Source: Paraburkholderia translucens
Lineage (GTDB): Bacteria > Pseudomonadota > Gammaproteobacteria > Burkholderiales > Burkholderiaceae
Direction of reading: 5' to 3'
Assembly: GCF_020881035.1 (NCBI RefSeq)
Contig: NZ_JAJITC010000003.1
Coordinates: 248,001 to 312,000 of the forward strand
DNA: 64,000 bases
Below, piece after piece: positions 1 to 11,570 of the stretch. Below the pieces are notes generated by a model. The model saw only the letters and a program-made list of their open reading frames with translations. It was not told the DNA's origin and searched no databases. A program made the position numbers and the translations under genes. The first letter of the stretch is position 1, and every line of letters starts with the position of its first letter.

Positions 1-980
1 ACACGCAACAGGCGCGAATCCAGGCCTACGTCATACCCGTCGCCGCCGAAGTGTCGGGACGCGTGACCCGGGTGTTCATCCATAACAACCAGCACGTCAA
101 CGCGGGGGACGTGCTGTTCGAAGTCGATAGCGAGTCCTACCGCATCGCCGCCGAGCGGGCGCGCGCCGATCTGGAGTCCACGCGCCGTCAGGTCGGCGCC
201 AGCACGGCCGGTATCGACTCCGCGCTTGCCGGGTTGCGGGCCGCCATCGCGAACGAGGTCAAGGCGCGGCAGGACAGCGAACGGCTCGAGCGGCTCTATC
301 GCGAAGACGAGGGCACCGTCTCGCTGCGACGCCTCGAGATCGCGCGGGCGACGCACGAACAGGCCCAGAGCCAGGTGGTCGGCGCGCAAGCCGAAGTCGA
401 ACGCGCCCGGGAGCAGCAAGGCGGAAACGAGGCCGAGAATGCGCAGTTGCGCAGCGCCGCCGGCGCGCTGGCAAAGGCCGAACTCGATCTCGCCAATGCA
501 CGCATCAGAGCCCGGTCGAGTGGCGTCGTGACCGATCTGCGCACGGAAGTCGGGCAGTTCGCGGCGGCGGGCAGCCCGGTCATGACGTTGATCGCGATCC
601 GCGACGTGTGGATCAGCGCCGATATGACGGAGAACAATCTCGGCCATCTCAGACCGGGCACCCGTGTCGTGATCGCGTTGGATGGGTTGCCCGGCGAAGT
701 GTTCGACGGGCGGATTCGCAGTATCGGCTATGGCGTGAGCGTGGGCCAGAGCACCCCAGCCGGCAGTTTGCCGACCGTGCAGAACAGCCGCGACTGGCTG
801 CGTCCCGCGCAACGGTTTCCGGTGATCGTCGAATTCGACGAGAGCGAGCGTGCGCGCCTGCGCGATCTGCGTGTGGGAGGGCAGGCCGAAGTGATGGCAT
901 TTCCGACTCAAGGCAATCCGCTCAATCCGCTGGGACACGCCTTCATACGGGTGATGAGCTGGCTTTCCTACGTCTATTGA
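1..980 (+). CDS. HlyD/EmrA-type membrane fusion protein (5' end outside window)
   Basis: This is the periplasmic adaptor of an efflux or secretion system; it would link an inner-membrane pump to an outer-membrane channel. The reading frame is open back to base 3, so the N-terminal membrane anchor lies outside the window. Visible parts are the first lipoyl half (VSGRVTRVFIHNNQHV with VNAGDVLFEVD), a long charged alpha-hairpin over about 140 residues, the second lipoyl half (RARSSGVVTDLRTEVGQF) and a beta-barrel domain. The stop is 7 bases before the next gene, a DUF2955 membrane protein, which indicates one operon. Adaptors of this type paired with FUSC/DUF2955 proteins are usually linked to export of aromatic acids or drugs. 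The substrate here cannot be told from sequence. Confidence 0.88.
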   Translation, partial: TQQARIQAYVIPVAAEVSGRVTRVFIHNNQHVNAGDVLFEVDSESYRIAAERARADLESTRRQVGASTAGIDSALAGLRAAIANEVKARQDSERLERLYREDEGTVSLRRLEIARATHEQAQSQVVGAQAEVERAREQQGGNEAENAQLRSAAGALAKAELDLANARIRARSSGVVTDLRTEVGQFAAAGSPVMTLIAIRDVWISADMTENNLGHLRPGTRVVIALDGLPGEVFDGRIRSIGYGVSVGQSTPAGSLPTVQNSRDWLRPAQRFPVIVEFDESERARLRDLRVGGQAEVMAFPTQGNPLNPLGHAFIRVMSWLSYVY

Positions 981-987
981 GAGACCT

Positions 988-2001
988 ATGCAGCCCGTGA
1001 TCCAGCGTCTCGGTAATCGCGCGATACGTGTTGCCACAGGAACGGCGCTTTCTCTTGCCATCAGCTTTGGGCTCGATTTCCCGATACCGGTCGTCGCGCC
1101 GGTATTCGCGGTGTTTCTGCTCGCCACGCAGAGCCGTCCGCTGTCGCTGAAGGCCGGACTGATTGTTTCGCTGGTCGTGGCGTCGACCACCGGCAGCGGC
1201 CTCATGCTCGTTCCGTTGCTTCGTCATTACGCGTGGGCCGGCGTGATGCTCGTCGGCCTCATGTTGTTCCTCGCGTTTCGTTATGGACTGCGCGGCGGTA
1301 ACAACCTGGTCGCGACTTTTCTGGTCGCAGGACTGACGATGATTTCCGCCGCGGGCACGGCTGATTTCGAACTGGCCTTGACGGTCGTGGGCGCGCTGGC
1401 GAAGGGGCTTCTGCTGGCCGTGCTGGTGTCGACGCTGGCACACAGGCTGTTTCCCGAACGCACGGGCGCGCGCGAACAGCCGGTTGCGGGCGCGATGGCG
1501 GACGACCAGGCCGCCTATATCGCGCTGCGTGCCGCGCTCGTCGTCATGCCGGCCTATCTGCTCGCGATGACCGATCCGGCCAACTACATGCCGATCATCA
1601 TGAAGTCCGTCAGTCTCGGCAGACAAACCTGCACGACGTCGGCCCGCAGCGCCGCACGCGATCTGATCGGCTCGACGCTGCTCGGCGGCCTGCTCGCCAT
1701 TGCGTTCTGGTTCGCGCTCAGGCTGTTCGTGCATCTCTGGATGTTCTTTCTGTGGATGCTGCTGTGCGGCCTGTTCGTAGGACGCAAGCTCTACGGTCTT
1801 CAGCCGACCCGTTGTTCGCCGGGCTTCTGGCTGAACAGTCTCGTGACGATGATCATTCTGCTGGGGCAATCGGTGCAGGACAGCGTGGCGGGCAAGGACG
1901 TCTACACCGCGTTTGCGGTGCGCATGGGGCTCTTTCTGGCTGTCACGGTCTACGCGTGTTTGATGCTTCTGCTTTTCGAGCAGCGCCGCCGTGTGAAATG
2001 A
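988..2001 (+). CDS. DUF2955 / FUSC-like inner-membrane transport protein
   Basis: A 337-residue, very hydrophobic protein with about ten predicted membrane segments in two blocks, residues 15-150 and 175-330, separated by a short polar linker near residue 155. This layout matches the DUF2955 family, relatives of the fusaric acid resistance (FUSC/AaeB) transporters. It starts 7 bases after the adaptor stop, with a GAGAG stretch just upstream as a possible ribosome site. The two products probably form the inner-membrane part of a tripartite efflux pump. No outer-membrane channel gene is adjacent. The family call rests on topology and on the characteristic neighbour; the substrate is unknown. 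Confidence 0.8.
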   Translation: MQPVIQRLGNRAIRVATGTALSLAISFGLDFPIPVVAPVFAVFLLATQSRPLSLKAGLIVSLVVASTTGSGLMLVPLLRHYAWAGVMLVGLMLFLAFRYGLRGGNNLVATFLVAGLTMISAAGTADFELALTVVGALAKGLLLAVLVSTLAHRLFPERTGAREQPVAGAMADDQAAYIALRAALVVMPAYLLAMTDPANYMPIIMKSVSLGRQTCTTSARSAARDLIGSTLLGGLLAIAFWFALRLFVHLWMFFLWMLLCGLFVGRKLYGLQPTRCSPGFWLNSLVTMIILLGQSVQDSVAGKDVYTAFAVRMGLFLAVTVYACLMLLLFEQRRRVK

Positions 2002-2077
2002 GGCGCTGCGGTATGCCGCGCGCGGGGCCTGACTGATGGCCGCAATGCCGATCCGCTGATCGCGGAAGGAGCGCGCA

Positions 2078-2458
2078 ATGGAAAATGCAAGAGACGATGG
2101 CACTGGCCGTCTTCGGGCCAGCGAGATCCTCAAGGAGATGGCGATGACGCTCTGGTATCTGAGAGCGATCCTGATTGGCCTGCTTCTTCTGTTCGTTTTG
2201 CTGACCTTCGGCATGTACTACTGGGGCGCACCTGTCGAGACAGCGAACCGGACGCCCTCATCGATCAGCGAAACCGTGTACTTCTGCGCGATCACCGCGC
2301 TGACGATCGGCTATGGCGACGTCGTGCCAACATCGACGTTCGGCCGGATCGACGCCGTATGCCTTGGGCTGATCGGATTGGTGTTCACCGGCTTGTTCGT
2401 GGCCGCGGCGGTACGCGGTGTGCAGGAGGCGGCGCAGCGGACGGAGCCGGGAGTTTAG
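2078..2458 (+). CDS. small two-transmembrane potassium-channel-like protein
   Basis: A 126-residue ion-channel protein of the Ion_trans_2 type. Membrane segment 1 is about residues 27-46 and segment 2 about 92-111. Between them lies a pore helix leading into TIGYGDVVPTS (residues 76-86), which is the canonical K+ selectivity filter. There is no regulatory RCK domain, so the protein resembles a minimal KcsA-like pore. The chosen ATG is preceded by AAGGAGCG at good spacing. A second in-frame ATG pair near residue 21 would give a shorter protein that keeps both membrane segments. It lies 76 bases after the DUF2955 gene and could share its transcript. Physiological role unknown. Confidence 0.82.
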   Translation: MENARDDGTGRLRASEILKEMAMTLWYLRAILIGLLLLFVLLTFGMYYWGAPVETANRTPSSISETVYFCAITALTIGYGDVVPTSTFGRIDAVCLGLIGLVFTGLFVAAAVRGVQEAAQRTEPGV

Positions 2459-2579
2459 CTTCGTTGCGAGCTGATCGCACCGCATTTCCCGCGGACGGAT
2501 CTTCCTGTGCCGCCGGTGCACTGGAATCAGCGTGATCGGTGGCCGGTTGGGTCGGCGTTGCAGCAGTGGAATCGGACAT
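2385..2579 (-). CDS. possible small Pro/Ala-rich protein, unknown function
   Basis: A 64-residue frame starting MSDSTAATPTQPATDH. Its ATG is preceded by an excellent ribosome site, AAAGGAGCGACGG, which is the main reason to list it. The product is rich in Ala, Pro and Ser with a basic C-terminus (PPPAHRVPPRPRTSR) and has no recognisable domain or signal peptide. Its last 74 bases overlap, antisense, the 3' end of the potassium-channel-like gene. It would be convergent with that gene. It may be a real small gene or a chance open frame in GC-rich DNA. Confidence 0.35.
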   Translation of the reverse strand: MSDSTAATPTQPATDHADSSAPAAQEDPSAGNAVRSARNEAKLPAPSAAPPPAHRVPPRPRTSR

Positions 2580-2732
2580 CCGTCGCTCCTTTATCGATTC
2601 AAGCCAGGACGGCCTTGCGTCGCTTCGGGTTGCCTCATGGCAGCTCTTCGGGCTCGCGAAAGAGGGGCACGGCCCCGTCACGCAACTGATGAGCGCGCTG
2701 TGTGCCGGGCGTGGCTCGACTGAGCGCGGGGG

Positions 2733-3200
2733 CTATTGGCCCTCTGGCATTTTCGACGAATGATGGCTGGTAATGAGCCACTTGTGTCCATCCCAGGCGT
2801 AGGTGAACGTATAGCGCGCCTTGACAACCGAGCCGTCCGCAAACTTGAAGGAATAGAGCCCCGAGTCGATCGCGGTGTTGCATTCGATCATGATGTCGCT
2901 GAAGTCGATCGTGCCGACTGGCTTGTTTTCGAGGAAGTGTTTGAAGTAGTCGAGCTTTTCGTCCGCAGTCAAACGCGGCTTGTTCGAGACGGTCGGCAGC
3001 AGGATCGAGTGCGGCGCATAGTTCGCCACGACCTTCTGCGGGTCGCCGGTTTTCAGCGAGTCGTTCCAGCGATCGAACAGCGCGGAAATCTGCTTCTTCG
3101 AGGTGGGATGGCAGGCTTCCGACCTCGCGAATGCGCCGCCGTGGAGCGCGAGCGCAACCATCGCAACAACGACGGACGGCCCGGATACGCTGATTCTCAT
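2733..3200 (-). CDS. secreted SnoaL/DUF4440-like (SgcJ/EcaC family) protein
   Basis: A 155-residue protein. The chosen ATG gives a clean signal peptide (MRISVSGPSVVVAMVALALH, cleavage near AFA-RS); the frame is open upstream for 26 more codons but that stretch is not signal-like. The mature part has a cystatin/SnoaL-type cone fold pattern: ISALFDRWNDSLKTGDPQKV, YAPHSILLPTVSNKPRLT, then DGSVVKARYTFTYAWDGHKWLI and HHSS. That is the order seen in the CaMKII-association-domain-like or SgcJ/EcaC group. Proteins of this group are mostly uncharacterised. No neighbour points to a role. It is convergent with the channel gene and downstream of glgX. Confidence 0.72.
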   Translation of the reverse strand: MRISVSGPSVVVAMVALALHGGAFARSEACHPTSKKQISALFDRWNDSLKTGDPQKVVANYAPHSILLPTVSNKPRLTADEKLDYFKHFLENKPVGTIDFSDIMIECNTAIDSGLYSFKFADGSVVKARYTFTYAWDGHKWLITSHHSSKMPEGQ

Positions 3201-3317
3201 GATGCCCTTCGCGATTCGTTGCGGGTGGATTCTTCCGCCAGTAAATCGGATGTACGCCTGAGCTATCCGCCACAGCATCGGCGTTACAGGACAAGGGCCC
3301 GTTTTATTTGTGCCGGT

Positions 3318-5403
3318 TCAGCCCGCTTCTTCCAGAACCACGACGCTGCGCGCCTCCACGCGACATTGTTCGCTCTCGATGGCGGCCTGTTGCGCAGATT
3401 GCACGATGTCATGCGGCGCGTCGCGCGCGGTATCGACGATACGACGCCAGTGCTGCCCGTCGGGCGCGGGTAGCTGGACCGTGCACGCGCCATCGTCCAT
3501 GTTGAAGACGGCGTGCAGCGCAGGTTCGCCGGGCGCTTCGCCGCCCAGCGTGACGACGAGAAGCCGTGCGCGCGGATCGTGCCAGCCCGGCTCGTGCAGG
3601 CGCTCGCCGTGCCATGCCACATCCGGTCGGGTCTGCCCGGGCGAGGGGCGCCCGGTGAGGAAACGTCGCCGGCGCAGACTCGCGTGGCGCTTGCGCAGCG
3701 CAATCAGCGCCTGCACGAAGCGCAACATGGCCGAGCCGGACTCCGTGGGCGTCCAGTCGAACCAGCTCAGCGCGTTGTCCTGACAATACGCGTTGTTGTT
3801 GCCGCGCTGGCTGCGCAGCACCTCGTCGCCCGCGAGCATCATCGGCACGCCCTGGCTCAGAAACAGGAGGGCCATCAGGTTGCGCGCCTGACGGTGCCGC
3901 AGACCGAGAATCCTCGCGTCGCCGGTCTCGCCCTCGGCTCCGCAGTTCCACGACAGGTTGTCGGAGGTGCCGTCGCGATTCTCGTCGCCGTTGGCTTCGT
4001 TGCGCTTCGACTCGTAGCTCACGAGATCCATCAGCGTGAAACCGTCGTGGCACGTCACGTAGTTGATGCTGTTGTTGGGCAGCCGGCCGTCGTCCGCATA
4101 GAGGTCCGAACTGCCGGCGATGCACGTGGCGACCTCCCCGATGATTCCCGGGTCGCCGCGCACGAAACGGCGAATCACGTCCCGATAGCGGCCGTTCCAC
4201 TCGGCCCAAGCCATGCCGGGAAAGGCGCCGACCTGATACATCCCGGCGGCGTCCCATGCCTCCGCGATCAACGGCACGTGCGAGAGCACACGCGAAGACT
4301 CGATCGCCCAGGGCAGCGGTGGATCGGGCATCAGCTCGCCGCGCTGGTCGCGCGCGAAGACACTCGCGAGGTCGAACCGGAAGCCATCGACGCCCAGCCG
4401 TACCACCCAGTATTCGAGGCAGTGAACGATGAACGTCGTCACCAGTGGATGGTTGCAATTGACCGTGTTGCCGCAGCCGGTGTAGTCCCGATAGCGGCGC
4501 CGGTCGGCCGCGTCGAGGTGGTAAAAAATATCGTTCCCGAGGCCCTTGAAGTTGATGATGGGTCCCGTCTCGCCTGCTTCGGCCGTATGGTTGAACACCA
4601 CGTCGAGCAGCACGCCAATGCCGGCGGTGTGCAACGCGTCGGTGAGGGCGCGAAACTCCTGCGGCGCGCGCGCGGGGTCGCGGCAGTATCGAGGATGCGG
4701 ACTGTAGTAGCTATGCGTGCTGTAACCCCAGTAGTTGGTCAGTCCGCGTGCCGCCGCGGCGGGCGGAACGTCCTGCTCGTCGAAGGCCATCACGGGCAGC
4801 AGCTCGACGTGAGTCACACCGAGTTGCTTGAGGTACGGAATCTTCTCGATCAGGCCGGCGAAGGTGCCGGGATGCTCCACGCCACTCGACGCATGACGCG
4901 TGAAGCCGCCGACATGCAGTTCGTAGATGAGCGCGTCGTCGAGCCCGCGCGAGACGAGCGTGGAGCACACGGGCAGCGTTTCCGTCACGATCGCGCGGTG
5001 CGTTGCGTGCCCGGCGGGACTCGGCTTGCCGGGAGGAGGCCGCGTCCACAGAGCGTCGCTGACCGCGCGGGCATCCGGGTCGAGGAGCTCCCTGTCGGGA
5101 TCGAACCGCTCGCCGCTTGACTGCGTCTCCCGCGGACCGTCCACCCGCCATGTGTAGTGCGTGCCGATCGGCAACGCTTCCACCATCACATGCCAGAAGA
5201 AGAAGGTTCGATTGGTGTCGGCAGCGAGCGTGACGATCTGAAACGGCTCGGGGCTGTCGGCAGCCTCATACAGCAGCAACTCAACGCGCGTCGCGTGGCG
5301 GCAGAAAATGCAGAAATTGATGCCGCCGGGCACCTCGCTCGCGCCTGGCGGAAAACGCGACCCGGGGCGAACCGCATACGCGCGGCTCGATCCCGTTTCA
5401 GGC

Positions 5404-5414
<11 letters not shown>
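3318..5414 (-). CDS. glgX: glycogen debranching enzyme GlgX
   Basis: A 698-residue GH13 isoamylase-type enzyme that hydrolyses alpha-1,6 branches in phosphorylase-limited glycogen. An N-terminal CBM48-like domain (residues 15-120) precedes the (beta/alpha)8 barrel. Catalytic motifs are visible: DVVFNH near 271-276, DGFRFDLA with nucleophile Asp348, the acid/base Glu385 in LIAEAWD, and TCHDG around 455. The start is probably TTG at 5414, overlapping the end of the phosphorylase gene by 11 bases; a GTG 14 codons in is the alternative. Coupling to glgP and the phosphoketolase gene indicates one transcript reading from xfp through glgP to glgX. Confidence 0.95.
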
Positions 5415-7899
<2,485 letters not shown>

Positions 7900-7932
7900 G
7901 GTGCTGTTCCCGGTGCATGCTGCGTATGACGT

Positions 7933-10329
7933 TCAGAACGGCCAGACCCAGTCGGCGACCTCGGCGCGGTCCGTGCCGTGCGTATGCGCGTAGTTGAGGT
8001 TGCTGACGATCGCGTTTCTCATGTCTTCCCTGAGATGCGCCGATCTGTCCTGCAAACGCGGCACGCGGTCGAGCACGTCGATCACCAGATTGAAGCGGTC
8101 GACCTGATTGAGAATCGCCAGTTCGAGCGGTGTGTTGATGTTGCCTTTCTCCTTGTAGCCGCGCACGTGCAGATTCTCGTGATTGCGAAAGCGATAGGCG
8201 AGCTTGTGAATCAGCCACGGGTAACCGTGGAAATTGAAGATCACCGGCTTGCTGGTGGTGAACAGGCTGTCGAACTCGCGTTCGGTCGAGCCGTGCGGGT
8301 GCTCGGTCGCCGGCTGCATCCTGAACAGGTCCACCACGTTGACGAAACGCAGCTTGAGTTCGGGCAGGCGTTCGCGCAGGATCGCCGTGGCCGCCAGCGC
8401 TTCCTGGGTGGCGACGTCGCCGCACGAGGCCATCACCACGTCCGGTTCGGCGTCCTCGTCGTTGCTCGCGCGCCGCCACACGCCGATGCCTTTGGCGCAG
8501 TGCACGAAGGCTTCGTCGATGGTCGTGAATTGCAGGTGTTTCTGCTTGTCGGCCACGATGACGTTGATGCAGTCGGTGGTGCGCAGGCAATGGTCGGCGA
8601 CCACCAGCAGCGTGTTCGCGTCGGGCGGGAGATAGACGCGGGTGACCGACGGGCTCTTGTTGGTGACGAGATCGATGAAGCCGGGGTCCTGATGCGAGAA
8701 GCCATTGTGATCCTGCCGCCATACGGTGGAGGACAGCAGTATGTTCTCCGCCGACACCCACGCGCGCCAGGGCACGTGATTCCTGCTGATGTCGAGCCAC
8801 TTCGCGTGCTGATTGAACATCGAATCCACGACGTGCGCAAACGCTTCGTAGGTATGGAAGAAGCCGTGGCGGCCCGTCAGCAGATAGCCTTCGAGCCACC
8901 CCATCAGCGTGTGCTCCGAGAGCATTTCCATCACGCGTCCGTCGCGTGCGAGTTCGCCGCCGTCCTCGTCCTCGGGAAGCATGTCGGCCATCCACACCTT
9001 CTTGCTGACCTCGTAGATCGATTGCAGACGGTTCGACGCCGTTTCGTCCGGGCCGAACACGCGGAAGGTGTTCATATTGCAGCGCATCGTGTCGCGCAGA
9101 AATTCGCCGAGCGGCCGCGTGTTCTCGCGCAGCACCTTGCCCGCGTGCTGCACATCCACGGCGTACGCGCGCACGTCGGGCAGCTTCAGCTCGCGGCGCA
9201 GGATGCCGCCGTTCGCGTGCGGATTGGCGCTCATGCGCCGCGGGCCTTCGGGAGAGAGTGCCTTGAGCGCGGGGATCAGCGTGCCGTTGGCGTCGAAAAG
9301 TTCGTCGGGCCGGTAGCTGCGCATCCACTGTTCGAGCACTTCGAGATTCGCGGAGTTGGTGCGCACATCCGCGAACGGCACCTGGTGCGAGCGCCATGAG
9401 CCTTCGACCTTGTGGCCGTTGATCTCCTTCGGTCCGCTCCAGCCCTTGGGCGTGCGCAGCACGATCATCGGCCAGAGCGGCCGCTCCAGATTGCCCTTCT
9501 CGCGTGCCTGCTGATGGATCTCGCGAATTTCGCCGAGCACGGTGTCGAGCGTGTGCGCCATCTTCTGATGCATTTCCGCGTGATCCGATCCTTCGACGAA
9601 ATGCGGGGTGTATCCATACCCGAGAAAGAGCGCTTCCAGTTCCCGGCTGCTGATGCGCGACAGGATGGTCGGATTGGCGATCTTGTAGCCGTTCAGATTG
9701 AGGATCGGCAGCACGGTGCCGTCGCGGGCCGGATTGATGAACTTGTTCGAATGCCACGCGGTGGCAAGCGGCCCGGTCTCCGCCTCGCCATCGCCGACCA
9801 CGCAGGCCACGATGAGGTCGGGGTTGTCGAGCACGGCGCCATACGCGTGCGAGAGGCTGTAGCCGAGTTCGCCGCCCTCATGGATGGATCCGGGTGTCTC
9901 CGGCGTCACATGCGAACCGATATGGCCGGGGAACGAGAACTGCTTGAAGAACTTCTGCATGCCCTCGGCATCTTCACTCTTGTCGGGATAGATCTCGGAG
10001 TAAGTGCCTTCGAGGTAGGTGGGGCCGAGCACGCCCGGTGCGCCGTGTCCGGGACCTGCCATGAAAACGACATCGAGGTCGTCGCGTTTGATCGCGCGGT
10101 TCAGATGCGCCCAGACGAACGACAAGGCCGGGCTCGCGCCCCAGTGTCCGAGCAGGCGATGCTTGATGTGTTCGACTTTCAGCGGCTCGCGCAACAGCGG
10201 GTTGTCGAGCAGATAAATCATGCCGACCGAAAGATAGTTGCATGCGCGCCACCACGCATCGATCAGTTGAAGTTCGTCGCTGCCGAGCGCGGTCTGCTGC
10301 GAAGCGTCCGCCGCGGAATGTTTGCCCAT
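7933..10329 (-). CDS. xfp: xylulose-5-P/fructose-6-P phosphoketolase
   Basis: A 798-residue thiamine-diphosphate enzyme that cleaves xylulose-5-P or fructose-6-P with phosphate to acetyl phosphate plus glyceraldehyde-3-P or erythrose-4-P. Hallmarks are GPGHGAP (92-98), [19 protein letters not shown], and the ThDP/Mg motif [19 protein letters not shown] beginning at residue 179 with [10 protein letters not shown] about 30 residues later. The ATG has an AGGAG ribosome site. It is the first gene of the xfp-glgP-glgX unit. No acetate kinase or phosphotransacetylase is next to it. Whether C5 or C6 substrate is preferred cannot be decided from sequence. Confidence 0.95.
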   Translation of the reverse strand: MGKHSAADASQQTALGSDELQLIDAWWRACNYLSVGMIYLLDNPLLREPLKVEHIKHRLLGHWGASPALSFVWAHLNRAIKRDDLDVVFMAGPGHGAPGVLGPTYLEGTYSEIYPDKSEDAEGMQKFFKQFSFPGHIGSHVTPETPGSIHEGGELGYSLSHAYGAVLDNPDLIVACVVGDGEAETGPLATAWHSNKFINPARDGTVLPILNLNGYKIANPTILSRISSRELEALFLGYGYTPHFVEGSDHAEMHQKMAHTLDTVLGEIREIHQQAREKGNLERPLWPMIVLRTPKGWSGPKEINGHKVEGSWRSHQVPFADVRTNSANLEVLEQWMRSYRPDELFDANGTLIPALKALSPEGPRRMSANPHANGGILRRELKLPDVRAYAVDVQHAGKVLRENTRPLGEFLRDTMRCNMNTFRVFGPDETASNRLQSIYEVSKKVWMADMLPEDEDGGELARDGRVMEMLSEHTLMGWLEGYLLTGRHGFFHTYEAFAHVVDSMFNQHAKWLDISRNHVPWRAWVSAENILLSSTVWRQDHNGFSHQDPGFIDLVTNKSPSVTRVYLPPDANTLLVVADHCLRTTDCINVIVADKQKHLQFTTIDEAFVHCAKGIGVWRRASNDEDAEPDVVMASCGDVATQEALAATAILRERLPELKLRFVNVVDLFRMQPATEHPHGSTEREFDSLFTTSKPVIFNFHGYPWLIHKLAYRFRNHENLHVRGYKEKGNINTPLELAILNQVDRFNLVIDVLDRVPRLQDRSAHLREDMRNAIVSNLNYAHTHGTDRAEVADWVWPF

Positions 10330-10563
10330 GCCGACCTCTCCTGTATGTGCAGCCTGAACCCGAGGGTATGGATCGTGCCGGGTGCGCTGCGCAGGCGCTT
10401 CGATGAGTGATGGGGTCCGAGTCGCGCCTGTTGGCGGACCTCTACAACGGGGTAGTCTTCGTCAACCGGTGAACATTCAATAACGCAGGATATGTTACTG
10501 CGCGCAGATTGCAAGGATGATCCGTCGGCGTGTCGAGCGGCTTGCAGAGCCGCATTGGCGCAT

Positions 10564-11523
10564 TCACGCCGCGATCCGATGCTCGTAAAACGGCCGGTCC
10601 CGATTGTCGAGAATCGCGTACAGCGCGCCCAGATCGCGCGGATCGGGATTCAACCACGCGTCGATATGCTCAGGCTTGATCGGAATGATGCAGCGATCAT
10701 GCCCCGCGGCGGCGACCTCGGGTGGCGGCTCGTCGGTGATCGCCGCGAAGGACAATAAATCCGGCTCGCCTTTGCCGCTCCAGCGGGACCATAAGCACGC
10801 GATCAGCATGTCGTGAGGCGGGCTGGGCCTGAACTCGAGCCGGACGTTTTCATCCTTCTCGCCGGGCGCCAGTTCACGGCCTTCCATCCGCGCGCGCGAC
10901 ACGTTCTCATAGAAGGCACTCGCCAGAACCAGTCCATGCGAATAGCCGAATAGCGTTTTCCAGAAACCTTCGAGACTGTCGCGGCGGGCGTTGTACGTGC
11001 CGGGATAGCGGGCGTCGTACGAGGCGGGCTTGCCGGCGAGGCGGCACTGATAGCGCATCGGCTTGACGACGCGCTGGCCGTTTTCCAGCACCATCACAGG
11101 CGCGTAGTAGCCGGGGAAGATGCGCGAGTCGGCTGCTTTGGGATCGCTGCGCCCGAGGTCTTCGAGCCGCTCGAGCGTGCGCTCGATCTTGTCTTGCGCG
11201 ATCCGCTTGCTCTCGCTGGCCGCCTTGGTGACTTTGGTCTGCAGCGAGCGCTCGGCATCGGCGAGGCGGGTGCGCTGTTTGAACAGTTCCTGTTCGAGCT
11301 TCGCGGTTTGCTGCGATCTGAAGCGCCCAATCAGCGCCCAGACTTCCCGTTCCGCGTCGGAGTGCGGCTCCGAGAAGGCGTCTTCCATCGCTTTGGGAAT
11401 TCTGGCCTGACTGTCCTGTGCACGTTCGAAGAAAAGACGCGCGAATTCTTCGATGCTCATCTGCGCGCCGAACATGCGGACATAGCGGCGGTAGTCCGCC
11501 TGGATCTGAGCCGAATAGCACAT
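10564..11523 (-). CDS. SRAP (YedK/HMCES-like) DNA-protein crosslink protein, long variant
   Basis: A 319-residue SOS-response-associated peptidase. SRAP proteins shield abasic sites in single-stranded DNA by a thiazolidine link to Cys2. The start MCYSAQ places Cys2 directly after the initiator Met, and the frame upstream is not SRAP-like. Counterparts of the other active residues are Asn178 (TYNARRD), Glu206 (SAFYEN) and His275 (AAGHDRCI). Unlike E. coli YedK (about 220 residues), a block of about 100 mostly helical, charged residues (roughly 22-130) separates Cys2 from the rest. The ATG is preceded by GGAGGCCTCC. It lies 47 bases after dnaE2 and is probably the last gene of the SOS mutagenesis operon. 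Confidence 0.85.
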   Translation of the reverse strand: MCYSAQIQADYRRYVRMFGAQMSIEEFARLFFERAQDSQARIPKAMEDAFSEPHSDAEREVWALIGRFRSQQTAKLEQELFKQRTRLADAERSLQTKVTKAASESKRIAQDKIERTLERLEDLGRSDPKAADSRIFPGYYAPVMVLENGQRVVKPMRYQCRLAGKPASYDARYPGTYNARRDSLEGFWKTLFGYSHGLVLASAFYENVSRARMEGRELAPGEKDENVRLEFRPSPPHDMLIACLWSRWSGKGEPDLLSFAAITDEPPPEVAAAGHDRCIIPIKPEHIDAWLNPDPRDLGALYAILDNRDRPFYEHRIAA

Positions 11524-11570
11524 GGAGGCCTCCGTTTGCTGTGTCGATGATACGCATTTGCGCGCTCCCG

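Noticed and set aside
943..2214. 423-codon minus-strand frame over the DUF2955 gene
   Set aside because: Arg/Gln-rich shadow of a membrane protein gene; no plausible start signal.
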